Shown here piece after piece: positions 11,808-22,560 of a DNA stretch of 64,000 bases. The notes under the pieces are model-generated. The model did no database searches. It worked only from the letters and a program-made list of their open reading frames with translations, and was not told where the DNA came from. The translations under genes were made by a program, and so were the position numbers. The stretch lies in the NCBI RefSeq assembly GCF_000787575.1, contig NW_012236523.1, positions 311,854 to 375,853 of the forward strand. Direction: 5' to 3'. Position 1 is the stretch's first letter, and each line of letters opens with the position of its first letter. This stretch comes from Acytostelium subglobosum LB1 (lineage: Eukaryota > Evosea > Eumycetozoa > Acytosteliales > Acytosteliaceae).

Positions 11808-12786
11808 TTATGGTCCCAAGAGGTTGGTGACCCACTCGACGACAGCCCAGGTGATGGCCTGACCTGGAGCCACACGAAGAATACGTGGGAGACAACCGGC
11901 CCAGAAGGCGGACACACCACCGTCGGCGTAGATGCTGCGGATGACCTGTGTGGAGGTCTGGTTCTGACCCTGCTTCTGCATGCGAGTCTTGATAGTGTCC
12001 AGTGGGTTGTTGAACAGTGTGGAGGCGGTACCGGCCAGGGCTCCGGCGGCGAGGTTCTGGAGCACGGGCAGCTTCTTGCTGTGATCGCCACCCTTGAGAC
12101 TGTCTGTGATGGCGTAGAACACGGGGAAACGAATCATGTGGTTGGTGATCTGTCGCAGCAATGTGGCACTGCCACCCTTGTACAGGCCTTGGATGCCCTC
12201 CTCGCGCCACACATCGCGGAAAACGTTGCCGAACGAGCGGCTGTGAGCCTGGGTCATGTGGCGCACCTTGAGCAGCTCACAGGGGATGACGACGAGGAAC
12301 GACTCGACGGTACCGGCAAAGGCACCTCCGGCCAGGTTGACAAAGAATGGGTCCTTTGGCGCCTTGCCGCCGTTGAAGCGCTCGTTGTACTCCTTGGTGA
12401 ACCAGGAGAAGGCAAAGTACCTGATGCCCACCTTGAAAATGGCCTCGGCGGTCATTGGCAAGATGCCCTCGTACAATGCGTAGACGCCACCTGTGAATCC
12501 CTTGCCCTTTGACGTGACATCGGTGAATGTCTGATATATCGATCTGCCTGGGTTGTTCTGGAGCTGTGTCTTGATACGATCCAATGGATGGCATGCCCAA
12601 ACATCAGCTGTTCCTGCAACTGCACCTGCAACCATTCTCTTCCATGGGTTCTCCTTCTTATCTGTTGATCCTGCTGGTGGGCCTATCGTGTTCAAACATG
12701 TAAGTATTCATTCATTCATTCATTCATTCAATCATTCATTCGTTCGTTCAATCAGTCGATCAATCCAATCTTGAAAACATACTCAT
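11808..12786 (-). CDS. Mitochondrial substrate carrier, tricarboxylate-type
   Basis: This inner-membrane carrier has about 292 residues. Its three signatures are HPLDRIKTQLQ, IPCELLKVRHMT and NPLDTIKTRMQ. Repeat 2 ends GLYKGGSATLLRQITNHMIR followed by FPVFY, and repeat 3 has the FNNPLD turn, closest in my reading to citrate/tricarboxylate carriers (SLC25A1-like); the substrate is inferred, not shown. The main exon is 12682-11808. In-frame sequence at its 5' end has no ATG, so the start is assigned to a four-base first exon ATGA at 12786-12783 followed by GTATG. Splicing gives MSPPAGSTDKKENPW and keeps phase. It sits between the TXNDC9-like gene and the IDH gene, with convergent 3' ends 140 bases from TXNDC9. 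Confidence 0.85.
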
Positions 12787-13839
12787 GATTGATTGAATAT
12801 ATCTCTGTTATATGTATATATGATTGACCTGCTGGCTTGGTTGAAGAATGATGTATGGTGGACGGTTCAACTAATTAGTCGGGGTTTGAGATAGTGATGA
12901 TCAAACAAACAAACATTGTCAAGAGGGAGAGGTTCCCAGCTGGTCTCCATGTTCATCAATAAAATCAAAATCAATGATTTTTGTGATTTTTTGACTGGTT
13001 TGGTGTGTGATTGATTGACTGACGACAATGGTGATGAGATTGATGTTGTTCATTGGTATGAACATTGACATCAACACCATCAATGATGTTGACAAGACCT
13101 ACCAGTTAATTTGAGACTGTTTGTGAATGATAATAATAAAAAGTACGCAAGAATAAGAGAGTATATAAGAGAGAGAAGTAAAGATCAAATGGATGAATGA
13201 ATGAGTGAGGGAGTTGAAGAGTTGTGAGCTTCACTTGACTCTTCAGATGGTATTGTGCTCCTGATAATGATGATGAGGTTGTAATAATAATAAAAGTTTG
13301 TTGTAGATTCTGATTGACATGACCACTGGAACCAAAAATCCCATTTGGGAATCCAGGTTGAAATTTCCCAACGACGTTAAAATAAGTTTGTAATTCTCTG
13401 TCTCTTTCTCTCACTTCTCTTTACTTCAACAACAAACGAAATGTTTGATTTCTTGAATTTCAATGTTGACCTTTCCTATCTTTCTCAAAGTAGGGAAACA
13501 CCAATCAATCCTACTTGTTGTCAATGTACATTTCTATCTAGTTCGACCATCAATATACAGATACAGATACAACAAAATGATTAGGAATATGATTGAATGA
13601 ACAACAGAAAAAGACTTCGTTTTTGTTTTGTTTTTTTTTCGATTGACCCTTTTTTTAATTTTTTCAACGCCCTGGTCGTGTGAATGACGATCGTTTGGCT
13701 GGCTGGATGCCGAAGCCGACTCGCAGTGTTACCCTCTGGTGGTGTGACAATCAAGCAATAGCAAACACCACACACTACATCATACTTACATCTTCGTACT
13801 AATATACATATATACTCATAAATACATATTTCCATAAAC
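12787..13839. other. 1-kb divergent spacer, no gene found
   Basis: This spacer lies between the carrier and IDH genes, which are transcribed away from each other. It is AT-rich, with TCAT/ATTG repeats, poly-T (about 13621-13660) and several short ORFs (13106-13414 and 13581-13862, both minus) that are low complexity or repeat-derived. I see no RNA gene. Confidence 0.4.
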
Positions 13840-15191
13840 ATGTTGCACCGTGTATCATTCAACGCTCAACGTATTGCCTCAAGCAATGTATGCATTCAAT
13901 CAATCAATCAATCAATCAAACGATCAATAATGCGAAAGACGAACGAATGAACGAATGACCGACAGATATAGATGATGCGACACACAGACGGACAGACAAA
14001 CAAGACAGGATCTAACATATGAATGAACGAAACGAATAATATTAGGTTGGCTCGATCAGAAACTACTTGGGATACACCTCAGGTCTCGACAAGAGAAAGG
14101 TCACAGTGATCCCTGGTGATGGTATCGGCCCAGAGATCACCTCGTCGGTGATGGGCGTGTTCCAAGCAGCCAAGGTGCCCATTGAGTGGGAGGTGTTTGA
14201 TGTCTCTGGCGGCCAGCCCATCTCTCAGGAGCTGATCGCCTCGATCTCCAGAAACAAGGTGGCTCTCAAGGGTCCACTGTACACTACCATCCTCTCTGGC
14301 TCGCAGTCGCGTAACATGGAGATGCGTAAGGCTCTCGACCTGTACGCACACGTCATCCCATGCAAGAAGATCGACGGAGTCAACGTGCGCCACAGCGACG
14401 TCCCCGTCGACCTGGTCGTCATTCGTGAGAACACCCAGGGTGAGTACTCTGGACTCGAGCAGACCCTGGTTCCAGGTGTCGTCCAATCACTCAAGATTAT
14501 CACCAAGGAGGCTTCCACCCGTATTGCCCGTTATGCCTTTGAGTACGCCAAGGCTGAGGGAAGAAAGAAGGTCACTGCCATTCACAAGGCTAACATTCAG
14601 TAAGTCAAGTTCAAAGTGATCATCACTCATTCAATCAATCACTAACTCACTCACTCACTCAATCAATCAATCACAATCAATCAATCAAACTTGCGAACAC
14701 AATGTAGAAAGATGACAGACGGATTGTTTTTGGAGACTTGCAAGCAGGTTGCCAAGGAATACCCAGAGATTGCATTCGATCACATGATCATTGATAACTG
14801 CTGCATGCAGTTGGTGATGAAGCCAGAGCAGTTTGATGTGATGGTCACACCAAACCTCTACGGAAACTTGGTCACCAACGTCGGTGCCGCCCTGATCGGT
14901 GGTCCAGGTCTGGCCGCCGGTGCCAACGTCGGTGAGCGTGCCGCCATCTTTGAGATGGGTGCCCACCACGTCGCCGCCGACATTGCCGGCCAAGACAAGG
15001 CCAACCCAACCGGTCTGCTCCTGGCCTCCGCCATGATGTTGAAGCACATGAAGATGGACGAGCATGCCACCAAGGTTGAGAACGCCGTGCGCAAGGTCAT
15101 CGCCGACCGCAAGGTGTTGACTCTCGACATGGGAGGCTCTGCTTCCACCAAAGAATTCACTAATGCCGTCATCAATGAGATCAATAACTAA
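13840..15191 (+). CDS. idhB: NAD-dependent isocitrate dehydrogenase, regulatory-type subunit, mitochondrial
   Basis: NAD-IDH is the mitochondrial TCA-cycle enzyme that oxidises isocitrate to 2-oxoglutarate. Three exons, 13840-13887, 14046-14599 and 14708-15191, give 361 residues. The first exon encodes a basic presequence ([16 protein letters not shown]), as expected for matrix import. Family motifs are [67 protein letters not shown] and [19 protein letters not shown]. The residue after RENT is Gln where catalytic subunits have Glu (RENTEGEYSG), and the isocitrate loop reads [12 protein letters not shown] rather than SLNLTLRK. That points to the non-catalytic (idhB-like) subunit, so an active enzyme needs a partner encoded elsewhere. 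Confidence 0.88.
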
Positions 15192-15363
15192 ATTAATTAG
15201 TTATTATTATGGCCATAATTGTTTATTTATGGATATGGAGTAGCAATAAACCAATCCAAGTACCAATATCATATTATATATATATAATAATAGTTATATA
15301 TCTCGCTCGCACGATCAATCGATCAATCACTCTGTCGTCACCCGCCACTCACACTCACTCACA

Positions 15364-15463
15364 NNNNNNNNNNNNNNNNNNNNNNNNNNNNNNNNNNNNN
15401 NNNNNNNNNNNNNNNNNNNNNNNNNNNNNNNNNNNNNNNNNNNNNNNNNNNNNNNNNNNNNNN
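15364..15463. other. Assembly gap (100 N) flanked by CACT repeats
   Basis: Exactly 100 N, the conventional size for a gap of unknown length. Both flanks are (CACT)n-like (CACTCACTCACA on the left, CTCACTCACAG on the right), so an uncounted tandem repeat probably broke the assembly. It lies 14 bases beyond the stop codon of the IQ-motif gene and within the convergent spacer after the IDH gene. Confidence 0.98.
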
Positions 15464-15477
15464 CTCACTCACAGTGA

Positions 15478-17446
15478 TCATTCGCTCGCGACTGTTGTGG
15501 CTGTGTCCACAGGGGCCACTGTGGCTGGAGCACTCACTGGGGCCGAACTGCCCTTCTTGGACTTCTTGTTGTCTGATGGCTCGGCCAGGACATTGGTCTT
15601 CTCGAGATCCTTCTGGCTTGGACGTCGACGAAGGAATAGTCTTAATATCTTCTTGATCCTGCTCTTGTCCTTCTTCTTGGTCTTCACCTCGTTCAAAGAC
15701 ATGTGTAGTGTCTTGTTCTGATGGTCCACAGTGGTTGATGATGAGGTGGTCTCGTTGTTGATGTTGTCCTCCTCTTGTGTGGATGGTGCATGCAACAAGT
15801 CTGCCGAGCTGAAGTTGCAACTCAATCTATGAATGCCAGACCTATACACACTTGCTCTGGTCTTCTTTGATGGATGCTGTTGTTTGAAGACACCGCCACT
15901 GCTACTGTCATCGGTATGTGTGGACTCGTCCTCCTTGTCAGAGTGCGATGACTTTGACTTGTCCGTGGCGACATTCTCGCTCTCACTCTCATGCTCGTCG
16001 ATCTTTGCCAGCGACAATGGCTGCTCTGGCGACTCCCTGGCAGTATGATCCGGTGAGTCTTTGAGTATGATTGTGGTCGTGGACAGGTTCGTTGGTGCTG
16101 GTACAGTCTTCTCCTTGGACAAGGGTGGGGTCATTGTTGGCATCATCGAGTGTCTGTTGGCCGATGTGAATCTCTTGAGCTTGTCACTCATGAGCTCCTC
16201 AGTCGTCTTGTCTTCGGTCGATGTAGATTGGTTGGGCTTGTCCGGACTATTCGGTGTAGAATTGCTCATGTTGTTCTTAAACTTGTTGTTGAGAGCGTAC
16301 AACATCTCTGGATTGGACACACTGACTGGGCGATCGCGTTGTCCTGTGGCTGAGGACCTCAGCACCACCTTGGACGGATCAAACTTTGGCAACATCAGAC
16401 CATTGCCTAAATTGATCAATCTTGGTTGAACAACTTGTTGTCCACTACCAGTCATTGATGGTTTGGTATTATTATTATCATTATTACCAAACTCCTCGTC
16501 ATCTTGCTCCTGTTGTAAATGTGTCTTCAACGAAGGAGATGACATCTCCCTTGACACAGGTCTAACACCTCTTGAAGGTCTTCTTCGTCCCTCAATACCC
16601 TTGGTTCTTGTTATCTACATGTACAGTGTTAGTTCATTCATTCAATCAATCAATCAATCAATCTACTATGGTACTCACAATATTTAACTTCTGAGCATTA
16701 GAGGCATCATTGTTTGCTACTGCCCAGTTGTGGACTGTTGGATCCTTTGGTTTGTCCTTCTCCTTATCCTTCTTATCTGTGTCTTTGGACTTTGTTTGGT
16801 CCTTCTCTGTTGTTAATGGTACAATTACACTCTCCTTTGTTGGAGCAGTGGTGGCAGCAATAGCTGTTGTAGTTGTTGATGTGGAAGATGAAGTTGGAGT
16901 TGGAGTTGGGGTTGGAGTTGGAGTTGGATCTTGGGTTGGGGTTTGAGTTTGCGTTTCGACTTGTGATGGAGTTGGGGTTGGTTTTGATGGGACTGAGTCT
17001 GAAGAAGGAATTGGAGTTGGAGTTGGAGTAGGTGTTTCGACTTGAGATTGAGTTGGTGTTGGAGCTGGGTCAGGTGTTGGAGTGGCCTTCTTGAGCTCTT
17101 GAACTTGTTTCCTGGCTCTATATCCTCTGTAATATCTTTGAATAGTCAATGCGGATTGACGAGTATGAAGTAGATGTTTCCTGGCAATTAATGCTCGACA
17201 ATGTTGTTGGATACATAATATTGATTCCAAATCAATTGAATCATCATCATCTTGTTTATCTAATATATCTTGTTGTGTTTGTTGCTGTTGTTGTTGTTGT
17301 TCTTGTTGGACCTTGTTTTGATCAGCATCAACACTAACATCCTCAGTTGTATCGAATTTTGATGGTGATTCCAACTCTTCTGATGGTGGAGTATGAAGAT
17401 GTGGATTTCCAAATACTGGTGTATCTAATTGAATGTATGCTGCCAT
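15478..17446 (-). CDS. IQ-motif (calmodulin-binding) protein with long low-complexity regions
   Basis: Two exons, 17446-16679 and 16614-15478, give about 634 residues. Near residues 75-115 there are two IQ motifs in a row (IQQHCRALIARKHL and IQRYYRGYRARKQV), which should bind calmodulin or a myosin-type light chain. After these comes a Pro-Thr repeat linker (PTPTP units with SQVET), then an acidic/Lys-rich stretch. The C-terminal half is Ser/Thr-rich with a short basic patch (KTKKKDKSRIKKILRLFLRR), a possible membrane or nuclear targeting element. I see no catalytic domain. The stop lies close to the assembly gap. Confidence 0.75.
16880..17075 (-). repeat. Pro-Thr repeat region of the IQ-motif gene
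   Basis: GTTGGA-type units on the plus strand encode alternating Pro and Thr (PTPTP) with SQVET breaks. It is a low-complexity coding minisatellite in the linker after the two IQ motifs, likely variable in length. Confidence 0.6.
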
Positions 17447-18604
17447 AGTTAGGGATAATTATAATAATTATTATAATATTATTAATATATTTAAATATTA
17501 TACAGATAGAGATATAAAGATTAGTTTAGTACTTTAACGATAAACACTCAACATCAACATCAACATCGACTTGGTGGTGATCAATAATAATAATAAATGA
17601 TAAAATAATATTAATAATATTATAAACTGACTTGGCTTATGATTGATTGATTCACTGACTGATTAGATCAAGATAAGATGTCCAATATTACTTGATCGAT
17701 GCTTGGTCGCTAACAACCTCCTCCTGTTTGAACAACCTGTTGTATGTGCCTCAACAACGATCAAATCGTCGATCCGTTAGACAGGTGATTTAGTGATCGA
17801 GGGGGGTGGGGTACAGAATGTGTGGGGTTGTTTTGTCCATCCACGGTAAACAATCAATCATTAACGTCAGTCAGTCAGTGCACACTGAGAGTGTGTGTAT
17901 GTATGCTTGAATGACTTAATCATGATGATCCTTTGCTTGTTTGAGGTGTTAACAGATAGAGAGAGTGTTTGAGATATAGAGGTAGAGAGTGATCGTGTGT
18001 GTGTGTGTGGAGATAATAATAGAACTGCCAAACTTACTTCCTTTTTGCCCTTTATACACAATCAATCAATTATATCTCTATCTGTCGTTCTGATTGATGA
18101 ACAGAGAGACTTCCAACACCTTTCCAATGATGATGATCATTTCATTGGTCAATCAAATGTTCATTGCCATTAGCCAGTCAATCGTATAAGTATGTGTGTA
18201 AGCAATTTGATTGATTGGTTGATTGGTTGATTGGTTGATTGAATATTTGACAGACTGAGCGAGTATGTTGCCATGTTGATGAAGATTTGAGAGATTTTGG
18301 AATGGACCATTATATATGATTGGAGCTTATCTTTTTATAATGATCTATGATACTCAAAGTTAAACATGTTCATAGGTGTTGTCAAATGAATGTCTTCCAA
18401 AGATGAGTTGCTAACAAAAAGTCGTCGGAAGTTAGAATAGATTCTTGTGGGAGAGTTGTGACTCATCGAAAATTGTGAAGTGCATTCATTTTCAACTCAT
18501 TCATTCATTCAGTTCTGCATTCCTACAATCTATTCATTCATATATCAGTATAACTGTTGTTGTTGTTGTTGTTGTTATAAATACAGCAACATTCAGTCCT
18601 CATA
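17447..18604. other. 1.1-kb divergent spacer, no gene found
   Basis: This spacer lies between the IQ-motif gene and the P5A ATPase gene. It contains ATTG and GTT repeats (for example about 18205-18240 and 18557-18575) and a G-rich run at about 17800-17830 (GGGGGGTGGGG, then GTGTGGGG) that might form a G-quadruplex. The short minus ORF at 17867-18061 is repeat-derived. No RNA gene was recognised. Confidence 0.4.
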
Positions 18605-21600
18605 ATGTAAGTAATTAGGACTATGGAATGAATGAAAGAATGAATGAATAACACAAGTGTCATCAAATTAGGAGTGGACCAGGAATACAGTCAAAGTCAA
18701 TAGCGTCGATTAGACTCTATAGAAGGAAGCCACCATTGTTTCATCTCAATGTCATTCCTTTTGTAGTACTCTACGCTTACTTAATATACCTTTATACGAT
18801 AGCTGAACCATTATCACTTCCATTGTCTACGATATCAAACTCAACAAATACGACAACGACAACGACAACTCAACTTCACAATGAGACCATTGACACAGCA
18901 GCAGCAGCGGCGGCAGCAACAACAATAGATCAGACACTAGTGAATAATGATACATCGATCAACACAAACAAAACAGATACAGACTCAACAACAGCAAACC
19001 CTTCAGTATCATTGGAGGGACCAGACTTTTATTTGTTCCTTCTTGGATTGGCCGCCTGCTTCCATGTTATCTCACAGCTGTTCAAGTACTGGTCGGTGGA
19101 GTACTGCGCCTTTGTCTCAATGACGCCCGTGTCGGATATCTCTCAGGCGTCCGACGTCAAGGTGACACCGTCGTCGCACGTCGGCTCCAAACAGATCTGT
19201 CCAATCGTTGTGGACAGCCGCCGACAGATATACTTTGAGTTCCAGAAGCGCAAGTTCACGTACGATCCCGACACTCGACAGTTCCGTCGCATCAAGCTGA
19301 TCGTGCCCGCAAGCAGCACCGAAGAGCTGCTCAAGCTGCGTGGCTACGATACGGCCGAGTCCCTCCAGCAGGCACAGTCACAGTTTGGCAACAACCGATT
19401 CGATATACCTCTGCCATCCTTCTGGCACCTCTACCAGGAGCAGGCCATTGCACCATTCTTTGTCTTCCAAGTCTTCTGTGTCCTCCTCTGGTGTCTTGAG
19501 GAGTATGTCCTCTACTGTCTCTTCACACTCTTCATGCTCCTAATGTTTGAAGCCACCGTAGTCAAATCCGTAAGTCATTAGCGAGTCAAGCTTTTGTCCC
19601 GTCCACTCACTCACTCAATCAATCAATCAATCATTCACAGAGACTGAGAAACTTGATGTCATTGCGAGAGATGAGTAGCAAACCATCTTACCCTGTGTAT
19701 GTGTACAGAGTGAACACTTGGAAACAGATCGACTCGACTGAGATCATTCCAGGTGATATTGTGTCAGTTGGAAGAGGCACGACTGAAGCCAACTCAACAA
19801 TGCCATGCGATCTTTTGTTGTTGGCCGGTGGTTGCGTCGTCAATGAAGCCATGTTGACGGGCGAGTCCACTCCTCATCACAAGGAGTCCATCCAAGACAG
19901 GAGCATCAGCAAGTCACCATCGATCGATCTCAAGAACGACAAGTTACACATCCTCTACGGTGGAACGCAGGTTGTTCAGCACAACGGTCCAGCCGACCGT
20001 CTCAACTCCAAGGTGCCCAAGTCTCCAGATAAGGGCTGTATCTGTTTTGCGCTCAAGACTGGCTTTGACACCAATCAGGGCAGTCTGATGCGTACGATCT
20101 GGTTCTCATCTGAGCGTGTCACTGCCAACAACAAGGAGAGTTTCTTCTTTATCATCTTCTTGTTGATCTTTGCCATTGCCGCGTCAGTCTACCTGTTCAT
20201 CAGAGGATACGAGGACGAGGAGAGGAACAGATACAAGCTCATCTTGCATTGCATCATGGTCATCACGTCGGTCGTCCCACCTGAGCTCCCAATGGAGCTG
20301 TCGCTGGCCGTCAACAACTCTTTGATTGCTCTCGTTCGTCTTGGTATCTACTGTACCGAGCCATTCAGGATTCCATTCGCAGGCAAGGTGGATATTTGCT
20401 GCTTCGACAAGACTGGCACACTCACCACCGACGACCTCATCCTCCAGGGTGTTGCCTGTTGTCCAAAATCATTGGACAATGAGCAAGAGGGCAGCAGCAA
20501 CTCAACGACAACTTCGACATCAGGACCAAGCGCACTCACTGCCCCAGCAGACATCCCCATTGTTATCCATTACATCTTGGCTGGATGCCACTCGTTGGTA
20601 CACATTGATGGCAAGCTTGTTGGAGACCCAATGGAGACAGCATCACTCAAGTCCATTCCATGGAGCTGCAAAGGCGACGTCTCGGCACACCACCGCAAGA
20701 AGGTGATCATCGAGATCATCAATCGTTATCTCTTCTCTTCGGACCTGAAGAGAATGTCGACAGTGGCATCAGTCAATCAAGATGGACACGTCTCTCATTA
20801 CGCCTTTATCAAGGGTGCACCAGAGGTACTCAGGCCATTCTTCAGGGCGGGCTCCATTACCAACGACTATGAGTCCACCTACAAGCTCTTCTCAAGACAG
20901 GGCGCACGTGTGATTGCACTTGGCTACAAGAGGATCCAGTCGGACAACATGTCTACGATGAAGCAGATCCAGCGTGAGGAGACTGAGCGCGACTTGGAGT
21001 TTGGAGGATTCCTCATTTTTGATTGCCCACTCAAGCCAGACTCGAAGGAGGCCATTGAGAAGCTGTCCAGTTCTGCTCACTCAATCGTAATGATCACGGG
21101 TGACAACAGTCTGACAGCGTGCCACGTTGCCAAGCAGCTGGGCATCCAGAACCCTCAACAACCAACGTTGATCCTCAACTCTGATGTTGATGGCAAGAAT
21201 GCCAAGTGGATCTCAGTCGATGAGACCGTAACATTGGCACTCGATACGAACAACATCAAGCACTTGCAGACACTCAGATCGCAATACAACCTTGGCGTGT
21301 CAGGACAGACCCTGTCGCTGATAATGAACAATGCCAAACTTGAGAAGGATCTGTTCATGGTTCAGGTGTTTGCCAGAGTGTCACCGGAGCAGAAGCAGTT
21401 GATCCTTACCAACTTCAAGGTCAATGGACATCACACTGTGATGGCTGGCGACGGTACCAATGACGTTGGTGCACTCAAGCAGGCACATGTCGGTATTGCT
21501 ATCCTCAACAAGGGTGACCTTCCTCCTCCCAGAGTGATTGATACCAGTCCAGCAGCAATTGTAAGTCATTCAAGTTGGCCATTGACATAGTCCTTGAACA

Positions 21601-22479
21601 GCCACTAACACAAGCCACCACGCCCAACAGATGAGACAATTGCAAGCACAACAACAACAGAACAAATCAAAGAGTGTAAGTGCAATGGATTTGACTAGGA
21701 AGCTCCAGGAGGATATGAAGGACCAAGAGTTGCAGATGGTTAAGTTGGGCGATGCTTCGATTGCAGCACCATTCACATCAAGGAGCTCAAGAGTGATGCC
21801 AGTCACACATATCATCAGACAGGGTAGATGTACACTGGTCACAACATTCCAAATGTACAAGATCCTTGCCCTCAACTCATTGATCTCTGCCTACAGTTTG
21901 TCAGTGCTCTATTTGGATGGTGTGAAGCTTGGAGACACTCAGATCACACTCGCAGGAATGCTGATTGCCATGTGCTTCCTGTTCATCTCAACCTCGAAGC
22001 CTCTGGAGAAGCTTGCCGCTAAGCGACCAAACCCCAACCTGTTCAGTCCATACATGATGCTGTCCATCCTGTTGCAGTTTGTACTTCATCTTGGCTGTCT
22101 GATATTCATTGTGCGCGAAGCTCAAGCACGCTCCGAGGGCACCATGCCCAAGCCAGACTCGACATTCGAACCAAACCTAGTCAACAGCGCCGTCTTCCTC
22201 ATCTCCAACGCAATGCAAGTGGCCACATTTGCCATCAACTACAAGGGACACCCCTTCATGCAGAGTCTGCAAGAGAACAAGCCACTCCTATATTCTCTGT
22301 CGTCTGTATGGTTGCTTGGCGCAATACTCTCGCTCGAGATCATCCCATCATGGAACACATTCCTTGAGATGATCCCTTTCCCAGACGCACACTTCCGTAT
22401 GCTAATGTTTGGAACCATTGTCGTCGACCTCGTTGGAGCATGGATAATCGAGAAGCTATGCTCTGTCATTTTGAACTAG
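18605..22479 (+). CDS. P5A-type ATPase (SPF1/ATP13A1 family), ER
   Basis: P5A ATPases are ER proteins that remove mis-inserted transmembrane helices. The exons 18605-18606, 18672-19569, 19641-21560 and 21631-22479 give 1222 residues, normal for P5A. Core motifs are TGES (about 373), the P5A-specific PPELPMELSLAVNNSLIAL (about 513), DKTGTLT with the phosphorylated Asp about residue 556, MITGDNSLTACHVAKQLGI, and GDGTND (about 903). Hydrophobic segments flank these at both ends. The start is inferred: only AT stands before the GTAAGT donor and the G comes from the next exon, giving MSGPGIQSKSIASIRLYRRK. The RLYRR segment matches the start of other P5A proteins. An Ala/Thr/Asn-rich insert lies after the first membrane span. 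Confidence 0.95.
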
Positions 22480-22560
22480 TCCATTCGATAATAATAACAG
22501 TCAACTTTGGCGAACCTATATACACTTTCAGATTACATATATGCCATTGCATTCAAACGT

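Noticed and set aside
11796-12512. 238-residue plus frame over the mitochondrial carrier
   Set aside because: It is the antisense shadow of the carrier gene, whose three signatures are unambiguous on the minus strand.
13106-13414. 102-residue minus frame near the carrier gene
   Set aside because: Low-complexity composition without a start context or homologue.
13581-13862. 93-residue minus frame overlapping the IDH start
   Set aside because: Overlaps the presequence exon antisense and is dominated by poly-T/Lys.
17800-17830. G-rich run considered as a G-quadruplex promoter element
   Set aside because: Only three usable G-runs and no conservation evidence; noted in the spacer entry only.
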